Positions 24,054-31,938 of a DNA stretch of 37,485 nt are shown one piece after another. The DNA is from an uncultured Microcaldota archaeon. GTDB lineage: Archaea > Micrarchaeota > Micrarchaeia > Micrarchaeales > Micrarchaeaceae. The translations under genes and the position numbers were made by a program. Position 1 is the first letter of the stretch. Each line of letters starts with the position of its first letter. The stretch covers positions 1 through 37,485 of the forward strand of contig CAISDH010000051.1 of assembly GCA_903884115.1 (NCBI GenBank), in the 5' to 3' direction. Below the pieces are notes generated by a model, which ran no database searches, had not been told where the DNA came from, and saw nothing but the letters and a program-made list of their open reading frames with translations.

Positions 24054-24150
24054 GCAGGGATAGCAAAGTCTGGTCAAATGCGATGGACTCAAGATCCATT
24101 GGCTTAGGCCTTCGAGAGTTCAATGCTTTGAGCAAATCTCTCTCCCTGCA
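24054..24150 (+). tRNA. tRNA-Leu(CAA) with a 12-nt intron in the T-loop
   Basis: Acceptor GCAGGGA/TCCCTGC with discriminator A; D-stem GCA/TGC with GG in the loop; anticodon arm ATGGA-CTCAAGA-TCCAT (anticodon CAA, Leu); long variable arm TGGCTTAGGCCTTC, typical of class II tRNAs; T-stem GAGAG/CTCTC. The T-loop has 19 nt instead of 7. Removing 12 nt restores TTCAAAT, the consensus loop. TCAA can pair with TTGA within the insert, giving a minimal bulge-helix-bulge. ATATTTAA at 24021-24028 is a TATA box about 26 bp before the predicted start. CCA is not encoded. A protein gene begins 21 bp downstream on the same strand. Confidence 0.93.
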
Positions 24151-24171
24151 TTTATGTTTTATGGTGATAGG

Positions 24172-24837
24172 ATGGCGAAGAAAACATCAATACGAATCAA
24201 CAAGACATCAAGACCCAAATTCCGCGAATCGAAGATTTTCGACGTTCCGAATTATGCGCAGAGCGAGGCATTTACCAGCTCTGCTGCGTGTGCGATGATG
24301 ACGCTAAAGTACCTGAACAAGGACATGCGCATGCGCAAGGAAACAGAGTTTGAAATCTGGCAGGAGGCGGTGAACGGCAGCGTATGGCACGGATCCAGGT
24401 ACGGTCTGGCGTACGCATTGACAAAGAGAGGTGCAAGGTCTCAGATAGTCAGCAATGCGAAGGATGAAGGTTATGAAAAGAAGCTTGCAGTTTATGAAGG
24501 CATAAATCTTGAAACTCTGTCTTCTTCTTTCAATGAAATAAAAAACAAGGCAAAATCGATGAAAATAAATGAGCAGAATGGCAACGTCACGCTCAGCATG
24601 ATAAAGAAGCAGCTCACTGCCGGGAAGATACCCATTGTGCTGATAAACGCAAACACGCTTAATCCTTACCTGGAGCCTTCTCCGCACTGGGTCGTGATAA
24701 AGGGCTATGACAAGGACGCGGTCTACATAAACGACCCGTATTCTGCCAATACCATAACAATGGAGCAGCAGGTGTTCAAGAGCGCTCTTGGCTATGAGGG
24801 CGAATGCCACATGATAGCCGTCAGCACAAGGAAATAG
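24172..24837 (+). CDS. C39-like papain-fold peptidase-family protein
   Basis: A 221-residue protein with the catalytic layout of peptidase C39-like domains: Gln30 and Cys40 (NYAQSEAFTSSAACAMM), His172 (PSPHWVVIKGYD) and Asp188 (VYINDPYS), with the typical H-W-V-V-I-x-G-Y strand. Family members cleave leader peptides or peptidoglycan-type and Gly-rich substrates, or act as cytosolic peptidases. No transporter domain or signal peptide is seen; the N-terminus is basic (MAKKTSIRINKTSRPKFR). ATG 24172 has a perfect GGTGAT three bases upstream, with the upstream in-frame ATG 24154 rejected. It probably shares the tRNA-Leu transcript. Confidence 0.8.
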   Translation: MAKKTSIRINKTSRPKFRESKIFDVPNYAQSEAFTSSAACAMMTLKYLNKDMRMRKETEFEIWQEAVNGSVWHGSRYGLAYALTKRGARSQIVSNAKDEGYEKKLAVYEGINLETLSSSFNEIKNKAKSMKINEQNGNVTLSMIKKQLTAGKIPIVLINANTLNPYLEPSPHWVVIKGYDKDAVYINDPYSANTITMEQQVFKSALGYEGECHMIAVSTRK

Positions 24838-24914
24838 CTCTTGTTGCTGGAAAGTACTGTTCTTGGACTTGGAGGATTCGTGGTTCGCAGAGAGCTGCAG
24901 GCCCATTCAGTTTC

Positions 24915-25253
24915 TTATTCTTGCAACGCTTTCAGAGAGACTCCTGACTGCATTATGCCGGGCATCCTGGTCCTGTTCCTGGTGGCAAAGCGCCTGTAGC
25001 AGTTCGTGCATATGAGCCTTTTTGCAAGCGGCAACGGCGACGCGCTGTATATTCTTGACGGCATCACGAACTTGACCTCTCCCTTGATGAATGTTCTTGC
25101 ACAGACTGAGCATGTGTTCTCTATAAGGTATTTCTTGTCCAGATACTCTGCGCATCTTATACAGTAGTAGAAGCCATCGCTTGCCGACCTCTTCTTTGAG
25201 AAACCGTAGACTGCGCTGCCGCATCTTTTGCAACATTCACTACTTTCTAACAC
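24915..25253 (-). CDS. Small zinc-binding protein with four cysteine pairs
   Basis: A 112-residue protein with four CxxC knuckles: CCKRCGSAVYG (near 7-11), YCIRCAEYL (near 31-34), CSVCARTF (near 48-51) and ICTNCYRRFATRNR (near 81-85). These would hold two zinc ions in treble-clef or ribbon-like folds. The family is not recognised; RNA, DNA or ribosome association is common for such proteins. GTG 25253 follows AGGTG closely. It converges with the C39-like gene. Confidence 0.65.
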   Translation of the reverse strand: MLESSECCKRCGSAVYGFSKKRSASDGFYYCIRCAEYLDKKYLIENTCSVCARTFIKGEVKFVMPSRIYSASPLPLAKRLICTNCYRRFATRNRTRMPGIMQSGVSLKALQE

Positions 25254-25511
25254 AACACCTACCCACTAAACATCCACCACGATGTTTGTTAACTGCCATC
25301 TAACACTGTATTATCCGTGTTAGTAATTTTCACTGAGGTCCTATTTATGCTTTACCTAACTGTGCAAAAAGAAAAGCGGAAGTGTGCCTTGTCGTCGAAA
25401 AATGTCAAAATTCTGATGCATAAGGTATTTATTGCTTGGCATTTATCGGGCTTCTTGAACGACGCCAGAAATAAATGCCGCAACGCTAAAAACCTTGCAA
25501 ACATGGCCAGC

Positions 25512-26792
25512 TTATGCTCTGCTATTGCGGCTCTTCCGGTTGCGGAGCGGTCTCCTTGCCTGCGAATCCAGGAACTCGCCGAATGCACTTTCCAGATGCT
25601 CCGGATTGCCTATGCCGACCATTATTGTTTCGCCAGTGCCAGGAACCATCATGTCATTCACGAACGCTATCTCATCGCTGCTCACGTGTTCGTGCGGATC
25701 CTTGTTCGTGAATACGGTGCAGCCGTAGGCTTCAAATATGCCGCTGTATGCGCTTCTGGGAAGCGTTTCGCTTTTCATCTTTATCGCGAGCGCCCTGTTC
25801 TCTGCTTTCAGCTGGCCTATCAGCTTTGAATTGGTGATGAATGCGCTCGTCACGTCAAACATTATCATCTGCGAGCCTTTCTTTGAGACTATGCGCTCAG
25901 GTGCCTTGTTGGAGAGGTGCCGTTGCACAATAACTGCGGATGCCATCAGCACAATCGCATAGATGTAATATGCCTTCATGGGCGTGAAGCCGAGCACTGC
26001 CCCGATCAGCACCGTTGCAAGAGGTATTGCAAGCGTGGCGTTGCCCACAAACACAGGATTCAGCACCTTGTACGCGTAGATGTACAGCGTGGACCCAATC
26101 CCGTATGTCACAACGCCCAGGAACAGCAAGACAAGCACAGTTCCGGGCGTAAAGCTTATCGTGAGAGGTATCCTCAAAACCAGGGCGAGCGCGGCGACCA
26201 AGGCAAACGAGGAGATGTTGAACACTGCGACAGATGCAGTCGTGCTCGCATTGTAGAACTTTATGATAAGCACTGCGAGCGTGGCCGCAAGCGCAGAGCC
26301 GAGAAGCACCAGCATGTAGGGCATCTCCGCCGCATTGGCCGATGGCAGAAGGGCGCCTTGAGATGCCACCAGGTACACTCCAATGAACCCGACCAGTATC
26401 GCCGCGATCTGCGCCTTGGTGACCTTTGTCCTCAGCACGAAAGGTATGAACAGCGCTGCGATCAGGACCCAGCTCCTGTACATGATTCCTGCTATGCTTG
26501 AATTGGTGCCCACTGTTCCGACTGCTAGAAGGAGCTGAGAGATTGCATTGTTGCACAGGCCTGCCACTGCTATTATCGGCAGTCCCTTCGTGGAACTGAG
26601 CAGCGACTTCAGGCCTTTCCTGTCATAGGTGTAGCTTATGCTGAACGATACAATCGAGGATATCAGGAACACGTAGAAAAGTTTGGTGATGGGGTTCACG
26701 TTGCTGAACGTGTTTCCGAGCAGTATCGGCACTAATGAGAGTTCTGCAAACGCGATTGCGAAAACGATGGCACCCTTCTGTGCAATCTTCAT
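25512..26792 (-). CDS. EamA/DMT transporter with an extra C-terminal soluble domain
   Basis: A 426-residue protein. Residues ~5-300 contain about ten hydrophobic helices in two repeats typical of EamA drug/metabolite transporters (for example AGLCNNAISQLLLAVG and GVVTYGIGSTLYIYAYKVL before the helix LATVLIGAVLGF). The extra part, ~310-426, is soluble and probably cytosolic: MIMFDVTSAFITNSKLIGQL, YGCTVFTNKDPHEHVSSDE, ETIMVGIGNPEHLESAF, with a basic tail. Ordinary DMT proteins end near 300 residues. I do not recognise the tail domain. ATG 26792 has AGGT just upstream and CTATAAAG (about 26814-26821) as TATA. Confidence 0.85.
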   Translation of the reverse strand: MKIAQKGAIVFAIAFAELSLVPILLGNTFSNVNPITKLFYVFLISSIVSFSISYTYDRKGLKSLLSSTKGLPIIAVAGLCNNAISQLLLAVGTVGTNSSIAGIMYRSWVLIAALFIPFVLRTKVTKAQIAAILVGFIGVYLVASQGALLPSANAAEMPYMLVLLGSALAATLAVLIIKFYNASTTASVAVFNISSFALVAALALVLRIPLTISFTPGTVLVLLFLGVVTYGIGSTLYIYAYKVLNPVFVGNATLAIPLATVLIGAVLGFTPMKAYYIYAIVLMASAVIVQRHLSNKAPERIVSKKGSQMIMFDVTSAFITNSKLIGQLKAENRALAIKMKSETLPRSAYSGIFEAYGCTVFTNKDPHEHVSSDEIAFVNDMMVPGTGETIMVGIGNPEHLESAFGEFLDSQARRPLRNRKSRNSRA

Positions 26793-26878
26793 ACCTGATA
26801 TTTAGTGCCCAAGCTTTATAGAGGGCTGCTGTTAGATAAAATTTGTTTGCAATTTTTTGCTGAATTGTAAAGAAAAGC

Positions 26879-26886
26879 TTATAAAT
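26879..26886 (+). promoter_or_regulatory. TATA box for a leaderless regulator mRNA
   Basis: TTATAAAT is centred 24-25 bp before ATG 26907, so transcription should start at the start codon. The 114-bp gap to the divergent transporter gene holds both promoters, so the Lrp-like product could control both. Confidence 0.6.
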
Positions 26887-26906
26887 TAGGATAGAGAAGC
26901 AAAAAT

Positions 26907-27914
26907 ATGGAATTCTTCTCAGGCATAGACAAGGAGATACTAAGGGGCATAAGCGAGGATTCTAGGGTCTCTGTCACGCAGCTTGCGAAACAGGCCCACT
27001 GCTCCCGTGTCACGCTGATGAAGCACCTGCACGAGCTTGAGCAGAAACTAGGCATCGTATACACCTTGGAGGTGGACGACGCGATGCTGGGCAGCATGGA
27101 AAGGCACATCATCGCTATGAAGTTTGCCGTGAAACCTGAGGCCAAGGTATTGGAGGAGATCTTCAAGGATGATTCGCAAGCCCAAGTCGTTCTTACTACC
27201 TCTGGTGATTTCGACCTGTTCATATACGCAAGGACAGGAAACCCTGTCAGGTACATAGTGTGGGAATCCCATATCGCAACCGAACTGGCCGAATTCAAGC
27301 CGCTGATACGCCCGTCGGAGTTCATAGTGGCGCACACGGGATTCTGGCCGCTGAACGATGGATTTGTCAGTGAAATGAGCAGCTCGGTCAAATTGGACGA
27401 CAAGGACAAGCGCCTGCTTGTGCAACTCAACAGGAATTCTCGGCGCTCCATACAGGAACTCTCAGAGCTCACAGGCATGAAGGGAAGCACCGTGCGCTAC
27501 AGGCTCACGAGGCTGATGAAGAGCAAGATAATAAAGCGCTTCACGATAGCTGTGCAGAGGCCCCCGCATCAGTGTGCAATGGTACACCTGGTAAACTACC
27601 GGTTCAGCAAGGGTTTCGGGGAGCGCATGCTTGAGATCAGGAAGGTATATCTCGGCATCGACGACAAGGAACCTCCGTTGCTCAACACTCTCCAGATGAT
27701 ATCTCCTATAAGCGGCAGCCACAGGTCCCTCGGGATCACGCTCACCGCGTCCGAGGAAGACGCCATCAAGGAAATAATCGAGCCTAACAAGCGCATATAC
27801 AAGAAGGACAGCATAGAGATAGAGCTCGCCAAGATAACAGGGGTGGTAAAAGGCCTGCTGCCTTTCAGGAACATAGACGTAAAGAAGAACTACCTGCGGA
27901 TAGAATGGCGCTGA
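26907..27914 (+). CDS. Tandem Lrp/AsnC-like transcription regulator
   Basis: A 335-residue protein with two Lrp-like units: helix-turn-helix ILRGISEDSRVSVTQLAKQA and VTLMKHLHELEQKLGI, RAM-like strands IIAMKFAVKPEAKVLEEIF and VVLTTSGDFDLFIYA; then KDKRLLVQLNRNSRRSIQEL and STVRYRLTRLMKSKIIKRF, and a second ligand domain (MVHLVNYRFSKGF). The same double layout is found at 22411-23616, so the two are paralogues. DNA-binding regulators of this type respond to small metabolites such as amino acids. It is divergent from the EamA transporter, a likely target. The mRNA looks leaderless. Confidence 0.85.
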   Translation: MEFFSGIDKEILRGISEDSRVSVTQLAKQAHCSRVTLMKHLHELEQKLGIVYTLEVDDAMLGSMERHIIAMKFAVKPEAKVLEEIFKDDSQAQVVLTTSGDFDLFIYARTGNPVRYIVWESHIATELAEFKPLIRPSEFIVAHTGFWPLNDGFVSEMSSSVKLDDKDKRLLVQLNRNSRRSIQELSELTGMKGSTVRYRLTRLMKSKIIKRFTIAVQRPPHQCAMVHLVNYRFSKGFGERMLEIRKVYLGIDDKEPPLLNTLQMISPISGSHRSLGITLTASEEDAIKEIIEPNKRIYKKDSIEIELAKITGVVKGLLPFRNIDVKKNYLRIEWR

Positions 27915-27917
27915 AAA

Positions 27918-29006
27918 TCACACGTGCTTAGAAACTTCTATCGCACGCTTCACTTTTGACAGATCTGCGCTGGTACGTATGGCATCGGGATCGATGTGGG
28001 TGAGCGAGGTTTCGAATCCTTCTTTCTCAAGCGCCTCCATCACTTTCACGGGGCTCACGGAGCTCATGTGCATGCTCTGCGTCAGTCTCGGCAGGTCATA
28101 GTAGAACGGTGTGTCAAGCTCCCCGTTTATGCGGTCCATGAGCGACGCTGCGCCCTTGTCTGCCCTGCTGTCCAGGCATTTCCTTACTGCGTGCGTTGTT
28201 TTCCTGTCGTACAGGCTGCCAAGCCACATCGCTCCGAATGTATCAAGCGCATTGCCGCACTCCGGGCATTTCCTGCTTGTTGCAATGAATGCTTTCTCGT
28301 ACATCCTGAAGCAGCATTTTTTGCAGTAGTACGCATAGCCCATGTTCGACAGCGATTCCATCGCCTTAAGCGAGCCATGGCGCAACCTGAGGAACACGTG
28401 CATGTAATGGATGCGCGACACAGACATCAGAACCTCAATGCCGAAATTGAACTGCGCCGCTGTCCTTGTGATGTAACCTGTGAGTATGCGCAGGCCAGCC
28501 TCATGGCACATCTCGTTGTGCATGGGCTTTGCGCCGTATATGCGCATGCACGCCTTAGGGCTTGCACCGCACAGCACCGCCGTGTCTGTTGCTGTTGCGA
28601 TGAGGTGCGTGCCGTCCCTTGATATCTTCATCAGGTCGTAGATGTACGGCGCAACCCCTCCAAAAGGGTCGAGGTCTATCACGTCAAACTGCTTATTGCA
28701 GGTGTTCGCGAATTCCTGCACGCTCGTGTTCAGTGCGGTCGCTTTCACTCCGTTGAACTTGAGGTTGCGCCTCATTGCCTTGTACGCGTTTGCGTTTATC
28801 TCGAGCAAGGTTAGGTCGCGTATGCCGTCCTCAAGGCAGTATCTTATGCCCCTTATGCCTGTTGCTGCGGTCGTATCCAGCACGCACGTGGTTTTCTTCG
28901 CCAGGCTCTTCACAAAAGCGATGCTTATCTCCCTGGAAATGGCGGCCTTGGGGTTCAGGAAAGCGCCGTCAGCGTACTTTATTCTTGCATCGCCCTCTTT
29001 GTACAA
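27918..29006 (-). CDS. trm1: tRNA (guanine26-N2)-dimethyltransferase Trm1
   Basis: Methylates G26 of tRNAs twice with SAM; all four tRNAs in this window have G26. A 362-residue protein: N-terminal EGDARIKYADGAFLNPKA, SAM motif VLDTTAATGIRGIRY (43-57), acidic LLEINANAYKAM, catalytic DLDPFGG (111-117) and a zinc-ribbon-like cysteine cluster (YYCKKCCF, then SRKCPECGN) before the C-terminal domain. TTG 29006 is the start: AGTGAT sits three bases upstream and overlaps the stop of DUF357, so the two genes form an operon. Confidence 0.96.
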   Translation of the reverse strand: MYKEGDARIKYADGAFLNPKAAISREISIAFVKSLAKKTTCVLDTTAATGIRGIRYCLEDGIRDLTLLEINANAYKAMRRNLKFNGVKATALNTSVQEFANTCNKQFDVIDLDPFGGVAPYIYDLMKISRDGTHLIATATDTAVLCGASPKACMRIYGAKPMHNEMCHEAGLRILTGYITRTAAQFNFGIEVLMSVSRIHYMHVFLRLRHGSLKAMESLSNMGYAYYCKKCCFRMYEKAFIATSRKCPECGNALDTFGAMWLGSLYDRKTTHAVRKCLDSRADKGAASLMDRINGELDTPFYYDLPRLTQSMHMSSVSPVKVMEALEKEGFETSLTHIDPDAIRTSADLSKVKRAIEVSKHV

Positions 29007-29010
29007 TTTA

Positions 29011-29259
29011 TCACTTCTTGTCTTTCAATTCCTTCAAGGCGTCGAGAAGCCCGTGCGCATAGCTTATGCAAGAGAACGCAGTGTAGAAGTCCTCCTTGCC
29101 AAGGTAGCTCTTCGCGTCGCTGGCATAGTCCATTGCCAATTCAAGAACATGCAGGGCAGAGACGCCTCTTTCCTCTACACTGCCCACTGCCCTGACAGAA
29201 TCTTCGAACATCGCGATGTCCTTTTCTATCCTTTTTCTTATTTCTTCATTTCCGCCCGT
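29011..29259 (-). CDS. DUF357 family protein, apparent ACG start
   Basis: A protein of 82 residues with the archaeal DUF357 signature: LELAMDYASDAKSYLGKEDF and YTAFSCISYAHGLLDALKEL. The N-terminal helix of the family (NEEIRKRIEKDIAMFEDSVRA) extends upstream of the only ATG (29211), and the open frame holds no ATG, GTG or TTG there. GGTGAT-TCG-ACG places ACG 29259 at the standard three-base distance from a perfect ribosome-binding site, and at the start predicted from the TATA element. Function unknown; helical, cytosolic. First gene of an operon with trm1. Confidence 0.82.
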   Translation of the reverse strand, partial: TGGNEEIRKRIEKDIAMFEDSVRAVGSVEERGVSALHVLELAMDYASDAKSYLGKEDFYTAFSCISYAHGLLDALKELKDKK

Positions 29260-29273
29260 CGAATCACCAAACG

Positions 29274-29290
29274 TTATTTATATTTATACT
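29274..29290. promoter_or_regulatory. Bidirectional TATA element between DUF357-trm1 and the 29310 gene
   Basis: TTATTTATATTTATACT reads as TATA on both strands. Counting 26 bp gives about 29308 on the plus strand (leaderless ATG 29310) and about 29257 on the minus strand (ACG 29259). Confidence 0.55.
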
Positions 29291-29309
29291 AAGTACTTAA
29301 ATCGGTTAC

Positions 29310-29909
29310 ATGGCCGACTTGTGGAGCGACTATAGCGATGGCATCATAAAGAACGTAGACAAACAGATCGGAGTGAAATACAAGCTCACATTGAGAAGCC
29401 TGCTTATGGATCCATCCAAGTACGTGTCACAGCCCAACATACAGATGACAATAGAAAACCTGAAGGAAGAAGTCGGAAAATACTTCGATGGGCGAGTCAA
29501 TGAAATGGAAGTCGAGAAGAAGGCTTTCGAAGACGCGGCGATGCGCTCCGATGCGTTGACGGGCCAGCTCAGCCAAAGCATATCAATACAGGCGAGGCAG
29601 AACAACGTGCCCATGATAAAGCCCGTGGCAGTGGAACGCGACACAGACGAGGAGGAGAAGATCTATATCGACTCCGTGGACAACAGCGTAATAGCGCTCG
29701 TTAGCAAGTTGGTGCTAAGCTCCCTGCTGATCGCAGACTTCACCACCACATACGGAAACTACAAGGCAGGGGAGTGGCTCTTCAGCGGCCACAAGAATTA
29801 TGTCCTTAGCGTGTACATGCCTTCAAACGGCTATCTCCAATTGCAATCCAGCAGGGATGAGATCATTGCCTTGCTAGACACGGCTTCAGGTTTCATCAAG
29901 GGGTTGTGA
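29310..29909 (+). CDS. Hypothetical protein, 199 residues
   Basis: Not recognised. The N-terminal half is helical and charged (NLKEEVGKYFDGRVNEMEVE, FEDAAMRSDALTGQLSQSI), followed by an acidic linker (RDTDEEEKIY) and a C-terminal half with mixed strands and helices (KNYVLSVYMPSNGYLQLQ). No membrane segments or cysteines. Its end overlaps the start of the Fap7-like kinase (GTGA at 29906-29909), so the two are probably translated together. Confidence 0.7.
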   Translation: MADLWSDYSDGIIKNVDKQIGVKYKLTLRSLLMDPSKYVSQPNIQMTIENLKEEVGKYFDGRVNEMEVEKKAFEDAAMRSDALTGQLSQSISIQARQNNVPMIKPVAVERDTDEEEKIYIDSVDNSVIALVSKLVLSSLLIADFTTTYGNYKAGEWLFSGHKNYVLSVYMPSNGYLQLQSSRDEIIALLDTASGFIKGL

Positions 29910-30481
29910 GCATAAATAAGCTCGTCGTTGCAGTGACCGGCACTCCTGGCGCCGGAAAGAGTCTATTCGCTAAACAGCTTGCAGGCAAAGCACGGCATGC
30001 AAGAATCATAGAGATAAATGACATAGTCCACAGGCACAAGCTGTATTCGAGTACGGACATGTTCGGCGCAAAAGTTGTTAAAATAGGCGCGCTCAACGCC
30101 GCGCTGAAGAAGGAAGTGCGCAGTTCTTCCGGCTTGGTCCTGGTTGTCGGCCACCTCGTTCCGGAGCTGAGCGCAGGTCAGCGCATAACCATAGTGTTGC
30201 GGCTGGACCTCAAGCGCCTCATAATGCGGCTGCACAAGAGGAATTACCCAAAAGAAAAAATCAAGGAGAATGTGCTTGCAGAGGCCCTGGACTACTGCGG
30301 CATAAGGGTCGCAGGCAAGTGCGCAGAAGTTTACGAGGCAGAGACCGACAGAGACAGAAGAATGCTGATGAGATACATACTTGCCGTGTATGCAGGAACG
30401 AAGCATGCCAGACCCAAGATACGAAGCATAAGCAAGATGGGCGAGCTGCTAAAGCTCATAAGCGAAGGTTACAGCTTGTAG
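29906..30481 (+). CDS. Adenylate kinase 6 / Fap7-like NTPase
   Basis: A 191-residue P-loop protein with GTPGAGKS at residues 12-19, the substrate motif IIEINDIVHRH, GHLVPEL (the switch-like region of the family) and an arginine-rich lid (LDLKRLIMRLHKRNYPKEKI). Archaeal/eukaryotic AK6 (Fap7, hCINAP) has about 170-190 residues and acts as ATPase/adenylate kinase in late maturation of the small ribosomal subunit, the same process as KsgA/Dim1. GTG 29906 overlaps the upstream stop; the 3' end overlaps the convergent cca gene by 13 bp. Confidence 0.88.
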   Translation: MSINKLVVAVTGTPGAGKSLFAKQLAGKARHARIIEINDIVHRHKLYSSTDMFGAKVVKIGALNAALKKEVRSSSGLVLVVGHLVPELSAGQRITIVLRLDLKRLIMRLHKRNYPKEKIKENVLAEALDYCGIRVAGKCAEVYEAETDRDRRMLMRYILAVYAGTKHARPKIRSISKMGELLKLISEGYSL

Positions 30482-31890
30482 TCTATCTTTCTGCCATTGT
30501 ATGCCTGATACACCAGCTTCGCTACGCTCTCGGGCATGCTGTTCACGTAGATTCGCATGTGCTTCTTCTCAAGGTATGATGGCAGCTCTGAGCTTTTCTC
30601 AGAGATGAATGCGTGCAGCAGCGCCTTTGGCGTAGCATATCTTGAAGAGTCTATCGCATACAGCCTGTCTCCCTCTAGGGATATCAGATGTGAGTTCCTG
30701 CGCGCAGCTACGAATCTTGATGCTGCATTGCCCATGAATACGCTGGGCCCTTTCGCTATGCCTGCCTTTATCACCGCGTCTCTTACAAAGAATGAGATGA
30801 GCGCTTCCCTCTTGTGAAGGCTCTGCAGGCTCAGCATGGTCACGAAGCCGTTTGACGAGAGCTCGCTGCCCAGCCGTGACGACAGTTTCTTGAGCTGCTG
30901 CCATATGATGTCCTCTGCTATGTCTGGCACCACGAAATGTATCGTGTATGTGCTTGCGCCAAGCCCCTTCCTCAAGGCAGAGAGCCGCGCATTTGCATCC
31001 AGATCAGAGTAGCCGCTCCTGTAGAAGGTGCCCTTGCTTGGATCCTTCAGCAGGGCCCGCGAAGCGAGCGCTGCCCTTGCAAGGGACTCTATTGAAACAT
31101 TCGCAGCGACATTCCTGTTGCTGTCTGTCGGGTCTATGACTATGAACGTGCTCTTGAACTTCTTTACAAGCGCTTCTGCCGATGCGCCGCCCATTTCAAC
31201 TCTCTTCTTTGCTTCAATAACCAATGGCACATTGACGTTTGAAAATGCAGTGATCGCCTGCAGGAACGAACCATAATGATAGATGAGCAGCTCGCACAGG
31301 TAGCCTGAGAAGCCCTCGGTCATCGCCTCTGCGCCGTACACGCCGTGCCCGTCGAAGAAAGCCTTCAGCAAACGCACGCAGTTGCGCTGCCTCTGCGTAA
31401 GGTTCGAGTTCACGAACTCGTTGTGCAGCTGCGTCCTGTCTACCGCGGTCGCCCTTTCATCTGCGGAGCTTATCTTGTAAGCGGGGACGACATCGACGGT
31501 CACCCCTGCGTCTTCAAGGAAGAGCTTCGCGTACGGGTGCTCTGCATATTTTATCTCGCAGCGCTCGTTCTTTCTCCTGTCGATCACGCTCTTCGCTATG
31601 CGCAGGCCCTGCGTCTCCAGCCTCTCCTTTTTCGCGCTTTTTGGAAACAGCAGGAATATGTCTATGTCCGAATTGCCTGACAGCTGCGTGCCCCGCGCAG
31701 TAGACCCCGCAAGCAGTATCTCAACATCCTTTGGCGCGGATTCCTTCAGGAGGCCCATTATCTGGTTAGCTATCCTGGTGGTGCCTTCTATCTCGCTCTG
31801 GGACGGCTTTACCTTTTTCAGCATCGCCGTTACGAGAGCATCGAATTTCTTGCTCCCTGATTTTCCGAGAGTGCACGCCTCCTCTTTCAC
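30469..31890 (-). CDS. cca: CCA tRNA nucleotidyltransferase, archaeal class I
   Basis: Adds CCA to tRNA 3' ends using CTP and ATP. None of the four tRNA genes here encodes CCA, so it is needed. 473 residues. The nucleotidyltransferase signature is LAGSTARGTQLSGNSDIDIF (GS at 62-63, D75 and D77) with the third carboxylate D133 in VTVDVVPAY; then LNEF-like LHNEFVNSNLTQRQRNCVRL and GFSGYLCELLIYHYGSF, the archaeal tRNA-binding region. The frame is open to 31923, but TATATATG at about 31908-31918 must be the promoter, and GGTGTG three bases before GTG 31890 sets the start. It is divergent from tRNA-Ala. Confidence 0.95.
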   Translation of the reverse strand: MKEEACTLGKSGSKKFDALVTAMLKKVKPSQSEIEGTTRIANQIMGLLKESAPKDVEILLAGSTARGTQLSGNSDIDIFLLFPKSAKKERLETQGLRIAKSVIDRRKNERCEIKYAEHPYAKLFLEDAGVTVDVVPAYKISSADERATAVDRTQLHNEFVNSNLTQRQRNCVRLLKAFFDGHGVYGAEAMTEGFSGYLCELLIYHYGSFLQAITAFSNVNVPLVIEAKKRVEMGGASAEALVKKFKSTFIVIDPTDSNRNVAANVSIESLARAALASRALLKDPSKGTFYRSGYSDLDANARLSALRKGLGASTYTIHFVVPDIAEDIIWQQLKKLSSRLGSELSSNGFVTMLSLQSLHKREALISFFVRDAVIKAGIAKGPSVFMGNAASRFVAARRNSHLISLEGDRLYAIDSSRYATPKALLHAFISEKSSELPSYLEKKHMRIYVNSMPESVAKLVYQAYNGRKIDYKL

Positions 31891-31938
31891 CAACACACCA
31901 ACATGCATATATATGATGCACATTTAATAATCTATTCT

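Noticed and set aside
25317-25829. 170-codon plus-strand frame over the transporter 3' end
   Set aside because: It lies mostly antisense to the EamA fusion gene and has the Cys/His/Arg-rich look of a shadow frame.
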